Assembly (NCBI GenBank): GCA_005281725.1
Contig: SSBO01000001.1
Location: 1,162,399 to 1,226,398, forward strand
Length of the DNA: 64,000 bases
Source of the DNA: Wuchereria bancrofti
Taxonomy: Eukaryota > Nematoda > Chromadorea > Rhabditida > Onchocercidae
Reading direction: 5' to 3'
A model generated the notes under the pieces. It had not been told where the DNA came from, made no database searches, and saw nothing but the letters and a program-made list of their open reading frames with translations. Positions 1 to 14,565 of the stretch are shown here, piece by piece. How positions within the stretch are numbered: position 1 is the first letter of the stretch; each line of letters starts with the position of its first letter. A program made the translations under genes and the position numbers.

Positions 1-3000
1 TAGTTAGTTAGTTAGTTAATTTAAACGTAAAATTTATAATTTAAATTGAAGACATATGAAAATTTAAAAAAATAATTGATTACTTTGTTACTTTAACTAT
101 TCACAAGTTTTCAATATTATCATTTAAATTTGTCTAATAGAACAACAATCTTCAATATTAAAAGATTTACAAAAAAAAGAAAAAAAAATTAGCGCTGTGA
201 TTGTTCAGTTATTTATTAGTTGTATTAACTTTAGGTTAATTAATTAGGTTAAATAATTTTGCTCAACTTTATTACTTAGTTTACTTGTTACGCAGTACAT
301 TTTTAGCTATTTATTAATGTGCAAAAAAATAAATAAATAAAATAAAAATTCAAAACATCAATTGGCTATTTTTATAAATATGAAATTGAATAAAATTTCA
401 TTCCTAAATGATAATTTAAAATTGCATTTTAAATAATTTGAGAGATTGAAGTGAATTTATTTCAGAATTTTCAAACAGGAAATAAAAAATGCTTTAGTTT
501 ACTTCAATGTTAACATTTATATAACTCCATAATTATAATTATAAATGACATCAGAGACATTTAATGACACTTCCGATATGTATTATTGAAGTTTATTGGA
601 TAAAAGCATAAATTAAACTTTTCTAACCAGTAATAATTCATTATTTAGTAAATATTCAAACAATAAAGAAAACCTTTTAATTATGCGAATTTCATATAAA
701 TCGCAATAAATTATATAAATTAATTTACGCAAGAAATTGTGCTTACCTTTAATTATTATGCTAATTTTCATATTTATTTTAAAACTATTTCTTTTCGTTC
801 AAAGATAAAAATTTATTCAAATTTATGATGAAAGAAAATTTTCTAATATGAAATATTATTTAAGAAATAATGAAATTCTTCGAAAAACTGTAAGAAGGAA
901 AAACTTTTATTGCAATTAATGATATTAAAAAATGTGAAAAAAAAAGAAAGGAAATTGCTAAAGGAAATTTAGTAATGTTCCATAAATGTTTATGAGATAT
1001 GTATTTATGAGCATGGCGGTAATGTCAACGTCAATGCATTCATTTTCATCCATAATTTGTAAAATTTCATAGCAATACTTTCTAGCAATTTGAATATTTG
1101 AAATTTAAAGCTAAATGTAATCTAATTCAAATATTTGAGAATTAAATATAAAAATGAATAGGAAAGCAATTTCTTATTATTATAGAAAGGTGTAAAATAT
1201 AGCAATAGATTGAGTGAAAGTTAAGATTAAAGGATAATTAAAGTTTATTGTGAAAAAAGTTAAACTATTTAGAAAATTATTTCTAATAACTTAATGAATG
1301 ACTTAATTTCATATTTCATTGCATCGAATTTATAAATATATAAATTTATAAACAAATAAAATATATCTATCATTATACAATTTTATCAATTGATAAGGTC
1401 ATCGCTTCTCTGCAATATCTATTTTTGATAATTACACAACACATTTTGACAATTATCATTCTCATATTTTAATTATTGATTTAAAATTATAAATACAGTA
1501 TCATTCTTAAAATATTAGATGAAACAAATCTTTCGATATTGATTATATCAGTGATAAATTATCATTTTAATTTGCGTTAATATCGCGTTAACATGTAACA
1601 TATAATAATTATCTTAACTTGAATAATTCAACGAGGAAAAAGAGAGAAAAGAAAAAGAAAATGAAAATGATTAAAATTGAAATATTAGAAATTCATATTC
1701 ATAATTATTGCTAATCAACCATATGCTTATAAGTTAAACGATAGTTAATTTTGCAATGTGAACGATACTTTGCTAAATTAGCAAAAGAGAGAGAGAGAGG
1801 GAGAGAGAGAGAGAGAAAAAAAATGTAAAAAATAGCTATGAAAATGATTACGTATGTGACAAAAATTTACGCCAACTAAAATAATACTTCATTAATTAGT
1901 CATATCTTTTTTTTTTCTTTTTATAATTAATCATTTTAAGAGTTAATGCAATGGCATGCAAATATAATGCATGCATGAATGCATGCATTTATTCATCCAT
2001 AAATAAATTGTAAATGAATAAATGATAATAACGAAAATAAATTGATTTAAAAGAGCTAATTTTTTTTTTCTTTAAGCAATGATAATTAAAAATATTGTTA
2101 TTATTATTAAGAATTTATTGTTATATATTTTTTAAAGTGAGAAAAAAGAAAACGAAGCACATCATTTGAATTAAATTAATCAGAAATATTCATTAATTTA
2201 ATATATTTAAATCAAAAAGTTATTCATTAGTTTAATTTATTTTTAAATGAGAAATGTCTCATTGATTCATTTTTTTTTTTTTTTTTTTTTGGATGGAAAA
2301 TTATTTGATTTGAAATGATAGTTTGATGAAATACAAGGAAAACAATTTTATATTGTGACTACTGCGCCATTTTTCTTCTCTAATAAATGCTTTAATTTTT
2401 AAATCATTTTACAAATTATTTTTCAGCAATAAATACTATTTCTTTAAATATACGTTTTCAATTTATCAACTTTTTAAGGCTTTTTTTTTTATAGTATTGA
2501 AGATTTTACTTACGCAAATTTTTGAAAATGCTGTATTTACTTGATAATTCTTACGTTAATTACGTAAATGCTTAAACATTAGTAAAGTCAATTTATATTG
2601 TAATGAAATAAATTAAGCAAATGAAAATGAAAATGAATTGAATTAAATAATGTCAAATTAAATTTTTTTCAAATTAATTAAAAGAAAACAAACGAAAGAT
2701 AAGTCATAAGCAGAAACAAATTTCCACTATTTTTTTTCGTAAAATATGCTTAATAATTCAATTAAATAGGTGTTGTTGTTTGAAAGATTTAAAATAATTC
2801 ATTAATTAATGCTTGGGTATCAATTTAATCTTATGTTTGATATCAGTGTAAGACAGATAGAATTATCAGTTTCAATTACTCTAACTTTTATCTTTGCCAA
2901 ATCTTTTTGTGATCTTTTACTATAAGTAAAACATCGTTTTCAAAAGTTTAAATAAACAAATAACACAATTAATGAAGGGAATTAATCAAAAAATCAAATG

Positions 3001-6000
3001 TTATCCGATGAGATTGATTAGTTTCAGTGTCCAAAACGACTTTTGACTCTTAGAAGATGAATTAATCTTAGATTATTTGTCATGAAATTACGTCAAAATA
3101 TTAAATTACCACGTTTGTTATGCTTCTTTCGAATGGTTTCGTCTCATTTCTTTTTTCCAATATTTTTTCTTTTCTCATCAAATAAGACCGCTGCGTAATA
3201 TGCAATGTAACGTGTAATTCACGTAACTATAACTATTCACGTGATTATTTTATTCGTCAATCATTAAGTAAAGTTAAATTTAAAAATTATTCAGCAACAG
3301 TTTTCATCATGACGCATTCATTGCATTGAAACAAATGTACTTTTGTCGTTTCAGATGCTTAAACTAATTGCCAATATCTTCTGCGCTATTTTATTTAATT
3401 TAAATTAGCAATCTTTTTAAACTTATCTTCATTTTATCATCCATAAATATAAGTAGCTAAAATGAATTCTGAATGTTAAAATGAAATGAAATTGAACAAA
3501 GAAAAAAAGCAGAAAATTGAAATTGAAACTAAAATATTTAAAAATTTAATCAGAATGTATGAAAGAATTACAATTGATTGGAAAAATGAATAGTTGTCAA
3601 AATTCTTTATCAAATAAAACAAATTATATAAAGTGAGCTTAAGCTTAACAATTCTTTAAATTAGCATAGTAGATGTAATTTAAGAACATCTTCTAGGCCC
3701 GACAATTTTCAATATTTTCTCAACAATTGAATAAAGCGCCAAGCTATTTTAGCTTAGAAGAAATAAAAATTTTACAATTACTATAAATTAATCAATTTGT
3801 ATTCGTTTAATTATCACTTTTAAACTATTTAATAATAAGTAATTTGAAATATTTGCATGCAGTTTTAGTTTTTGATTAATTATTTATTAATTATATTATT
3901 CTAAATTGAAGTTTAGATGAATAACTTAAATTTCAACTATTCTAATAAGCTACGAAACATTTAAGTTAATAAATGTCATTCAAACATTTTTGCTGTTGCA
4001 GTAAGTGGCAATAATTTTTGATGGATGACAATAATTTCTGTTACAGTAATTTTTGATGAATGAAAAAATGAAATGGCAATTTAAAAAGCAATCATTAATA
4101 GCTTGGCGAAATATATAAATTTAGGCTAAATTTTGCTAGAAAAAATTTTCTTTAGAGATTTCAAAATTTTGCTAGAAAGAATTCAAGAAAAGAAAGATAT
4201 TGTAAATTAGCAAAATAATATTAATATTCAAATTAAAAATGAGGCGAAGAAAAAAGAAACAACAAAATACCAAAAAAAAAAAAAAAACAGTTTTCTTTCT
4301 GATAGAAAAATATATGATAAACAAATTAGAGATAAATCATTTTGTGATAATATTTATATGAGAAAGTAGAAAAGTTAATGAAAATATTCAAATGACAATT
4401 TTATATAATTAATTAATGAATACTTATTGTTCACTATTAATTATATTTAAATGAATAATATAATTATTGAAATATAATTTATTGAGCATAGAATATGCTT
4501 CATTTTCTTTTTTTTTTTTTGAACCCAATATTTAATTTCTAAAGTAATTTTTGAGCATAACTAAAGGATATGATAGCAAATAGAAAAGAAACCTCAATAC
4601 TATTCCCGAGATTTCATACTTCCATAATTGAATGGAATGGAAATTATAGGAAGAATGTAGAGTAAAGTAAAGTAAAAAGTAAAAGTTAATATTCTCAGTG
4701 ATATATTAACAGATAACAATGCATATCATTAAAGAAGAATTAATTAATTACACACTGTGTAATATCTCAAATGAAATTATTGTCTTATAAAATGACAAAA
4801 AGAGTAAATAAAAAAGTTTAATTTATTCTAAAAGAAGCAAAGATGAAAACAAAAATAGGGAAAGAGTTGCAAATAGAAATTTTCATATTAATAAAATGTC
4901 AACAAATTTTTTTCCAAACTTTTGAAATATTTATCAAGATGAAACTTTTTTCCCCCATTATTTGTCACAAAGAAATAAGTAAAAAAAAATATTACTTATT
5001 CCAAAAAGTAAAAAGAAAATGAATTAAAAATCATTTATGTAAAAAAAAAGAAATGAAATTAATTGCTTTTTTTAAAATAATGTTAGATGGTAAAATTAAT
5101 GATATATTATTGTAATTTTATTTTTTTGAAATGATTAATTCGAGTTTTTTTTCGCACATATTTTATTTATTTTCTTTTTACTTTTCGAAACAAATTTCTT
5201 TTTTTTAAATTTTTGTAAGAATAAATTGTTAAATTGTTATCTTTTCTTGGCATATATTATAATTTCAGTAATTTTATCATTGGGAAAAGAAAATTCTGAT
5301 ATTGTCACGAAGCACAACTACCATAATCCCTGCCCGACAACATGGGCAAATGTCATTTCCCCAAAAGCTTCATTAGATGCCTTAAACTACCGTATATAAT
5401 AATATATGTGGGCAAAATAAAATTTAAACTTTATTCTTACAAATACATTTCGTTGCATCTACGTAATTCATTCATTTTAAACTTTTCCAAAAAGAAAAAT
5501 AAAAGAATTTCTCGTTAAAATTTTTTTTTTTTTTTTGTATCCGGAAATAATCACACATTTCTTGCATATTTCTTTAGAATTTCCTTGAATTTATTACAAA
5601 AAAGGAAACAAAAAAAAAAGAAAATTGTTTAATTTTATTTTAAAATAATATTTTTCATTGTTAATTCCTTAAAAAAAAATGGAAAAATTGAGTAATGACA
5701 ATGCTAAATTAAAAGTTAGCATATTAGAGAAATTGAAAAAAAAAAAATTTGTTAAATTAAAGACTAAAAATGGCAAATGAAATGTAAAAGACTATGAAAC
5801 GATCAATTTTAGGATTGTTTCATAACTTGTTATGCTAAATTTATCTTTCTTCATTCCTTCAACTTTCTCATTTTAGAATTTAAGGAAAAGTAAAAATTCT
5901 TTCGTGCATTCTTCACTTCCGATTGCAATTCTTTCAAATATATCTTTAAGCTATCCATTTAGCTATTTCCATTCTGTCAACTTTGTCATCTTACAATTTT

Positions 6001-7214
6001 CAAATAACTTTTCGCTTCATCATTTCTTTGTGTGGAAAAATAAAATGCAATTTGATGAAGAAGAAATTTAGGAAATCGATTTTGTAAAAATGACAATTTA
6101 AACTAATAATTGAACGCTATGTAAAAATTTTGCGTCAATTTAGTTCAATGAGTTAGTATCAAAAAAAGAAAAGAGAAAAAAAATTCAAATAATATATTTA
6201 GTATAAAAAAGTTAATCTTTTTTAATGAATATAATTTGATTTATTAAAAGTTTAATTTATTAAAAAATAGTTTAATAGTTGTATTTTTTCATATTAAATT
6301 GCAAATTTCATTAGAAATTTATTTATAGCTATACAACAGGTATAATATAAAATACTTATTCGTTAATTTAATTGCTTTTAGGTTTGCAATTCTTTTGCTC
6401 CTACTTTTTTTTCTTATTTTCTCCTTGCTAAGATACAAAAAAAAAAAGAAATTTCAATTTAAATGAAATAAATAAGTTAGGGGATTTTGTTTATTTTAGA
6501 AATTTTAAAAATTTTACAAGTTTAATTTTTAATAATTACACACGAATTGAGTATTTGAAGATTTTTTTGAATCATTTAGTGCTATCATTTAACATTGATA
6601 AAGTGATAAATGAGAAGATAAATTAAAAGTATGCATGAATTATGATAATAAGAGAATGAAATAGAAAATGTTAAGAAATTTGAGGAAAAAGAAGAAAAAG
6701 TGGAAAGTGAAGAGATTGAGAAATAAAGGAAAGACAAATTAATATTGCAAAAGTTTAGACTGTTGTATGGTAGCGAAAAGTTTAAAAAAAAAAGAAAAAA
6801 CAAACAAATTTCAAAAATTTGCAAGTTTATCCCAAATAAGATTAATCATTTCACTTATTAATAGTAAATCAAACTATTCGAACTGAATACATAATTTCTT
6901 CTTTATGATATTTTCCTGATCCGGATTACGGATAATGAATGACAATTTTGTAATTATTTCTTTTTTTTTAATTTACATTTCATCAAATTTTAATGTTTAT
7001 TAGATGATAATAAAATGATAATTTGTCTTTATCAAAATGTTTTCACGTAAAAGTATTCATTTGTCTATTTCGAAAAATGAAAATGAAAAAATTTTGTATT
7101 GTTTTGATTGTTAATCTTTCAATTTATTTTTTCTTTTTTGAAAAAATATTTTTTCAAGGAATATTTAATTTTTCAAAGAAGAAATGGTATAATTCACCGC
7201 ACTAAATAGAACTG

Positions 7215-7515
7215 ATAATTTTTAGAGCAAAAAATAATAATAATTTTGAATAATAATAATTATTATTAATATTTAATAATGACAATAATTGTGATGAATT
7301 ACTTGAAATGAGCCAATAATAATAGTAATAACAATAAATAATACTAATGATAATGATAATAATAAATGATACTAGTAATAGTAATAACAATAAATAATAA
7401 TGATAAATAATAATAGTAATACATAATAATGATAAATAATAATGAATAATAACAACACATAATAATAAAATAATAATTAATAATAATAGTAATAATAATA
7501 AATAATAATAATGAT
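7215..7515. repeat. AAT/ATG-type trinucleotide-rich array
   Basis: About 300 bases are built almost wholly from AAT, AAC, AAG and ATG triplets in imperfect tandem order. Antisense open frames rich in L, I and Y across it are by-products of the composition and not genes. Confidence 0.85.
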
Positions 7516-8114
7516 AATAAAAGCAATAACAGTTTAATCGGAAATGATTTTGCGTTTTGATTGTCGACAAGGATTTCCAGTGCTTGCCGAAACATATTTC
7601 AAATCGATTTATTTGAATGAATAAATTGGAAAGGAAAAAGACTTAATCAATCAATCATTTTTTTTCTCTCTCTCCCTCTCTCTTTCTCTTTCGATGTTTC
7701 ATCTTTATTAATTCGTTGTTTTAAACTTTTAATACTTCGAAACTTAACTTCAAAACTTGCTTCAAATTACCTTAAGATTTTTCAATGGAAATATGTGAAA
7801 ATTTGTCGGATAATTAAACTAAATTTTATGGAGCTATTTTAAAAAAAAATGCTAAAAGTATTGAAATGCAGAAAAATTTTTAGAATATATAAACTTGGAA
7901 AAATTAGAAACAATAATTGAACGAAATGATAAATCAATGGCAAATGATCAATTCCATTGCAATTGCTAGTAATTTTAAATAATGACAGTGTAATTTGCTT
8001 GTTAATAAGAAGAAATCAAAATTTTTCGTTAAAGTAATCTAAATGAAATTTTTAATTTCAAATAAATTCATGAAATTTATGATAAGCTCACATCCTGGCT
8101 TATGGTATTAGTTT

Positions 8115-8190
8115 TGATATATATATCAAATAACTAAGGATATCAGTTTTTACATAAATATATATCAAATAACTAAGGGTATCAATTTTT
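8115..8190. repeat. Two-copy direct repeat
   Basis: A unit of about 40 bp with the core ATATATCAAATAACTAAGG occurs twice in tandem with a few mismatches. No coding role is visible. Confidence 0.75.
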
Positions 8191-11100
8191 TATTACCTTC
8201 AAATTTTTGATTTAATTCTTTCAAAAATGAATTAAATGTATAATAATTTTTTATCTTATTGCACAAAAATAATACCAAGATTTAAAATTGTATTTTAGAT
8301 TTTGAAAAATTCAAAATATTCAATATTAGTGTAATAAAAGCATACAAAGATATAAATCAATCCGATACTGATCACATTTATTTAGATAATATGCAATTAT
8401 AATTTTGCGAGAAACTTAATCAATGTTACATAATTTGATTTCATTTTTTTTTTGATTTCGTTTTTTGGCTAGAATACAATTTTACAGTGTTGTGACAATT
8501 TATTTGAAATTTTAGAAAAAAACTCAAAAAATTCAAAAATTTTTTTTAAATATAAAAATTATTGAATTTATTTATTCGCAAAAAAAAAATCGATAAGCAT
8601 TTACGATTAAAATTTAACACTGAGTAAATATTGCAATACCTAAACATTTTGGAGAACGAATAATTATTCATTTTCATACTTTTGAATTATCTGAAATAAA
8701 ACAGAAATGGAATTTAATAATCGAATTATATCAAAGCAAAATTTCTACTGAAATAATTACTACTACAGTCATTCAAATATATTATATATAAACCTTTTTC
8801 TTTTGACTCTTTCATTTTATTATTAATACAATGATTTGCTGATTTAAAGTAATTTAAAGTCAAATTTAATTTGATATGAATTTAATGACTCGTTTTTCTT
8901 TTTGTTATTTGACTTTCTTACTTACTTGTAAGTATTTTAAACTTGTTATCCTCTTTCTCCCTTCGCTTATTCTTGTCTGTCTTTAAATGTGAAAACAAGA
9001 GAAAAATGTGAAATTGCCTGATTTATATAAATTGAACTTGTTAATACATCAAAAAGTCATTGAAGCATTAAAAAATACTTCAGAGTTTTTTTTTTTTTTT
9101 TTTTTGAGATAAGTTGATTTATTAAATTTTGCTGTTAGTCAAAGCAATAAAATAACGAAATTTAATAGTCTTGTTCAATAGGAAAAATAATTCATGAATC
9201 AATTAATTTATATTAGCCAATTCAATTGTTTAAGCTCAATTAACTTAAAGTTAATTAATCAACTCAACAAAATTAATTAACCAATTTATCAATTGATGAT
9301 TAAATCAATTTTTAAATTATTTTTATAGCAAAGAGAAACGAATGTAATAAAATTTACTGCATATATATTAAAAATGATATAGAAAAATTCATAAATATTA
9401 ATTAATAATTGAATGAAAATTGATTGTTTTTTATAATAAATAAATTTAATAAATGAATTGAAAATGATTATTTTCATGAAATAAAAGAATAAATGATAAA
9501 ATTGCAATATTTAGTGATAAAAATTAATCAATCTATTGTGATAAGCAAAGCGATTTCACTCATTGCTATTCGAATGTATTATTTTGATAAATAATTGTGA
9601 AAGTATGCCTTTGCATTACAATCACTGAATTATCCAATTTCAATTACATACCATAACACTCTCAAATTTTCCTTCATTAAAATTAGAATAATAAAGACTA
9701 CCTTTTTCATATTATTAATTCAACAATAATTAGCATACCTGTCACTGCTAATTTAATTGTACGATCACAAATAATAATAATTGCAGTAGTAATATGATAG
9801 TAATAGTAGTAGTTGCTGTTGTTGTCGTCGTTGTTGTTGTTGTTATTGTTAGTGACCTTCAATTATTTCAAAATTTTTTTTTTTTAAAGCAGATAAAAAA
9901 CAAATGATGGACTTTGTGCCACATATAATTTCAATTGTTAATATCAATTCGAACTTATGCTATTACTTAGCTTTTTATACTTTTATAATATTCAAAAATA
10001 TGCTATTTAACTCATTTCATTGTATGCTATTATCATTATTATTATTATCTTGTTTTATTAATATTATCGTTATTATCTTCAATGGAACAACAGTGTTAAA
10101 TTTTTTAACATTAAATCTTGAATTATTTTTGACGTGAATAATAGTCAAAGTAAACTAAGCAAAGTTATTGGTGTGATAAAATCATTTAAAATTATTTCTG
10201 TGCATCAGTCAAACATTTTCTGCGATTTATTTATTTATTATTAATTATTATTATAGCATGAATTGTTACGTTCAAAAATGCAAATATTTTGAGAGGTAAA
10301 AGTTTACAAAAATGGGAAAATATTTAGGCAATGTTTAATCAGCTTTTTTAGCTTTGTATTCAGCCATATTTCAATCGGAATGTGTGACTAATTTAAAGTT
10401 CTCCAAATTTCGGACAGAAAAGAGAAAATATTTGAAGAATTAAACAATTGAGTGATTTAATTTCTAATATTAAAGTTTTAGATCCATTCCATTGGTTTAG
10501 GCTTTTCATTTTCGTATGAATTCATGATTGTTCAGAAATTTAAAGTTGAGTTTAAAATTTTTTTAGACTTATTAAGCATTGCATTTTCTGAACTTTCATA
10601 TAATAAAATTGGAAAAGCACAGAATTTTTTCCATTATTTAATATTCAATGATTGATAAAAAACATCATTGATATAATATCAATAGATTACACTGATTTCT
10701 ATATCTCACAAATTTAATAATTGTGAGATTAAAATTAAGTTTTGACAGTTTTAACTAATTTTATTTAGTTTATTTTAATAATACATTTGTTACAGTTCAA
10801 ATTCTAAGTTCATTCATTCCTAACAATCATTCAAATACCAAAAAAAAAAAAAAAAGAAAAGAAAAAAGTCATAGTGAAAACAATTTTGATATCTATATTA
10901 ACCATTTTTACAAAAAAAAAAATTTAAAAAATAAAATTTTCATTATTCATCAAATGACAATTGCTACCGTTTCGTTTCAATTTCAATTTAATTCTAATTT
11001 CTTATCCAAATAAATAATCTCATCAATGTTAAATTTTTATTGCATAAAGAAAAAAAAATAATTTATTATTTTTATTCGGAATAAAATTGAAGAAAATCTC

Positions 11101-14100
11101 AACTATTGATGCTATCTAAAATGAATGTTGATGAGTTGAAGAGAAGGAATAGAAGCCTAAAATGTATAAACAAAATTAGCCAAGGCGGATGATTAGCCAA
11201 GACGATGATTGGTTTAGGAAGAGAATATATAATTATCTCCAATTTCATATCACCCTGTTATATAAGGACGTACTCTTATTGACCATTGGTGTTAATTTAA
11301 ATTATAAAAGTAAAATTTGTATTTTCAACTAATCAAAATTTTGAACATTTCTGTAACATTTTTTCTATAATCTTCTAATTAGTTAAACATTTATTTATTT
11401 ATTATTGAAAAGAAATTTTAGTTTAAAAATGATGAAATTTTGCAATGAAATGAATTAAACCGGAAAGTTTAGCAATTTATCGATGACCTTTTTCCAATTG
11501 TTATCCTTCTTCCGGTTCCTTTTTTTCCACTTACCGCTCTTCCGGTTATCGCTTTTTTTTTTGCACTTATCGCAAATAATTAATTATGTTACACTATTTC
11601 TCCTCCCATTCTCAACTATTTTAGCCTTATCGAAAAGATTAATTGTGTTATAAATGATCAAAAGTTTTTCGCATTATATTATGCCTTCCTAATTTAACAT
11701 TTCACCTAGAAATTGTTTAAATTTACAAATGATCAAATATTATCATAAATTGGAAAATTTATCAGCTTATCAATATGATTGATAATAATACATTGAAATT
11801 TCACAAAAATAACAGCAATACTATTGATCATAGATATCTTTGGTTTTGAACTTTTCAAATTAACGTCTCTCATTGTTTTTTTTTTTTTGCAGTGAAAATA
11901 ATTTTCTTAAAAAAAAATATTTTTTACATTAATTAAAAGAAAAAAAAAACCAAAATATTAATTTTATAAATTCTTTTGCTGTAAATAATGTTAAATTTGT
12001 TGTTTTCGCTGATTAGTAATTCACCTAGAATACATTTTGTTGTGTTTTGTTTGAAAATTACATGAAATGATTGATATATGATCGCTTTGTCAAATGACTT
12101 ATTCGATTCTTTGTATTAGCAAACTTTCACAATTTACTGAACTGATTAATAACAATAACATTCGAATAAAAATCAACGATGAAAAGTTGAATGAATGTTA
12201 TTTGTTCTTTGATGCTTACCATTTCAGAATTGAAGTATTTTAATTGATTGTTAATTAATTTAAAACAAAGGTAAATTAATCAGTGATTACTACTAATAAT
12301 TCATTGATATTATTTGGTAGTTAATTAATTGAATAAATGCCAAAAAAAAAAAAGCTATAATAGCTAATGTGAATTCGAACTATATATGCTATATAAGAGT
12401 AGAAATTTTTTAAATAAAAATTAAAAAATTTTTAAAAAGGATTATTAATTCTAAATTTTAATCAAAATTAAATAATTTTATTGAAAGTCATTTTCCTCGT
12501 TTTTTCTAAAAAAGCTTCTAACACCTTTTTTTTTGTGTGAATACATTAAATATTATAATAATTTAATAATCAACTTCTATGAAACAAATAAAAAAAAGGT
12601 GAAGAAAGGAGAATAGGAGGAAGAGAGAGAAAGAGAGAGAGAGAGGGGGAGAGATAAAAGAACAAAATATGAAAATACGATAGAGTTATTGCATATTTGA
12701 GATAATCGAAAAACAAAAATCCTAAAATTTTGACAACTTAAGTTAGCATTAGAATTTTCAGTTGACAAACATATAAAATATCGATGATAAATTAGTCTAA
12801 AGTTAAAAGCAAAGTAATATAAAAAGATTGCTTACTACTTTTCATGCTTCTTGCATACGTTGTAAATTCCATCTCTCTTGAGAATCATTGCAAAATAACT
12901 AAAAGTGGAAATAAAACCTTTTAAGAAAAAAAAAAAATGAAATTAATCAGATTTCTTTCTTTTTTTTTTCTTTTTTTTTGTATCTTGTAATAAGCTAAAA
13001 TTTCTTATTCATTTAATCATTGTCTTTTTTTCTTCAAAAATGAAAATTTTTCTTTTCTTTATTTTTATTTTTTTCTTTTTTTTTTTTGTTCCTCCAACTG
13101 TTATGATGACAACAAACAATAAATAACAAATATTCAAATACATATACGTATATTTTAAAAATGAAATAATTTTAAAAAGATAATAAATGATCATCTGTAA
13201 TTTTAGTTAAATTCCACTTTTTCATTCAAAATATGCATTTTTGTCAAACAATAATCAATTCGTTTGTTTATTTGTTTTAAAAAATAAATAATTCATGTGT
13301 ATTATTTGCTTTAAATAATTGTTAAAATTTCAAATATTTTCCAATCATACAATTCGATATGTTTTTTTAACATATATACATGAGTTATTTGAAAAACAAA
13401 AAAAGAAAAAACAAAGAAATGAAATGAAAGATTAATTAATGTTTGAGTTCATTTAGTGATTAAAGTTGTTTAATAAAACTTTTTATTGATAGAAAAGATG
13501 AAATAGCAATGAAGAAAATGAATTTAAATTGATGAAAAATGTTACAGCGATGAAAGATATTATATTAATTAGCACTTTTTTTTTTAAAAATGCTATGATT
13601 TTTATCTGTTATCGATCAAATAACAACCTCCTTCAAAAAAAAAAAAAAAATGATATGACAAATTCAAACTTTTGTGTTAGTTATCTGATAAAAACGACTA
13701 ATCAATCGTTTGAAATTTGTTTTTCATCTAATTCATATACTTACTTAATTTTGTTATTGATTAGATTAACAAATAACAAAAATGATTAATGTGTTCTTGA
13801 TTAATTTTAAAATTTCAACAATATATTATGCTTTTTTTTTTCAATATCATATCAATATTCAGAGCGAAGTAAAAAAATCTGAGATAAAAATCTCACAAGT
13901 AAAATATTCCCATTTAAAAAACAAACTTTTAAAATTTACAAGTTTACATTAAACAATTGATAGAATCAAAGCATTGAAATATGAAAAAGTATTCAAATAT
14001 GAAAAACAAAAAAAAAAAACAAAGATTAAAATTTTAAAATATGAAAAAATTTGCAAAAGTAAAAATTGCTAATGTAAAATTTAAAAGATACGAATGATGA

Positions 14101-14459
14101 TGAAAGACTTGCACGATAAATGTAATAGAATAATAGATTTGACAACAAAAAAAAAAATGCTTTAAAAAAAATGAACGAAACAAAATTTCCAGTACAAATG
14201 GAAAACAACTGTTTGATGGAAAAAAAAAATTGAAAAAATTTGTATCGCTCCAGTAAAAATGCACTTCACACCAACTGTTTCTCTATTTACTATCATTAAC
14301 ACAAATGAAATGCTATTTGTTGTTGTTTTTTTCGGCTCAAATGAGACAAATAGTTCGTGAAGAAAGAGAGAGAGAGAAAGAAAGAAAGGGATATTTGCGC
14401 TTTTTAATCTATAAAGAAAAGACATAGAATTGTTTACCTGTTGTATTTCTTACATTTAA

Positions 14460-14565
14460 CAAATAATACGCTAATATACGTAAACATGTATATCTGTGTA
14501 TGTACATATGCGTGTATGTGCGTTTACGTGTGTGTGTGTGTTTACGTATATGCATGTTGACACAA
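14460..14565. repeat. Alternating TG/CG/TA-rich microsatellite-like patch
   Basis: A run of about 100 bases dominated by TGTATG, ACGTGTGTG and TACGTATATG words. It is alternating purine-pyrimidine DNA of the kind that can adopt Z-form. It has no open frame of interest. Confidence 0.7.
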
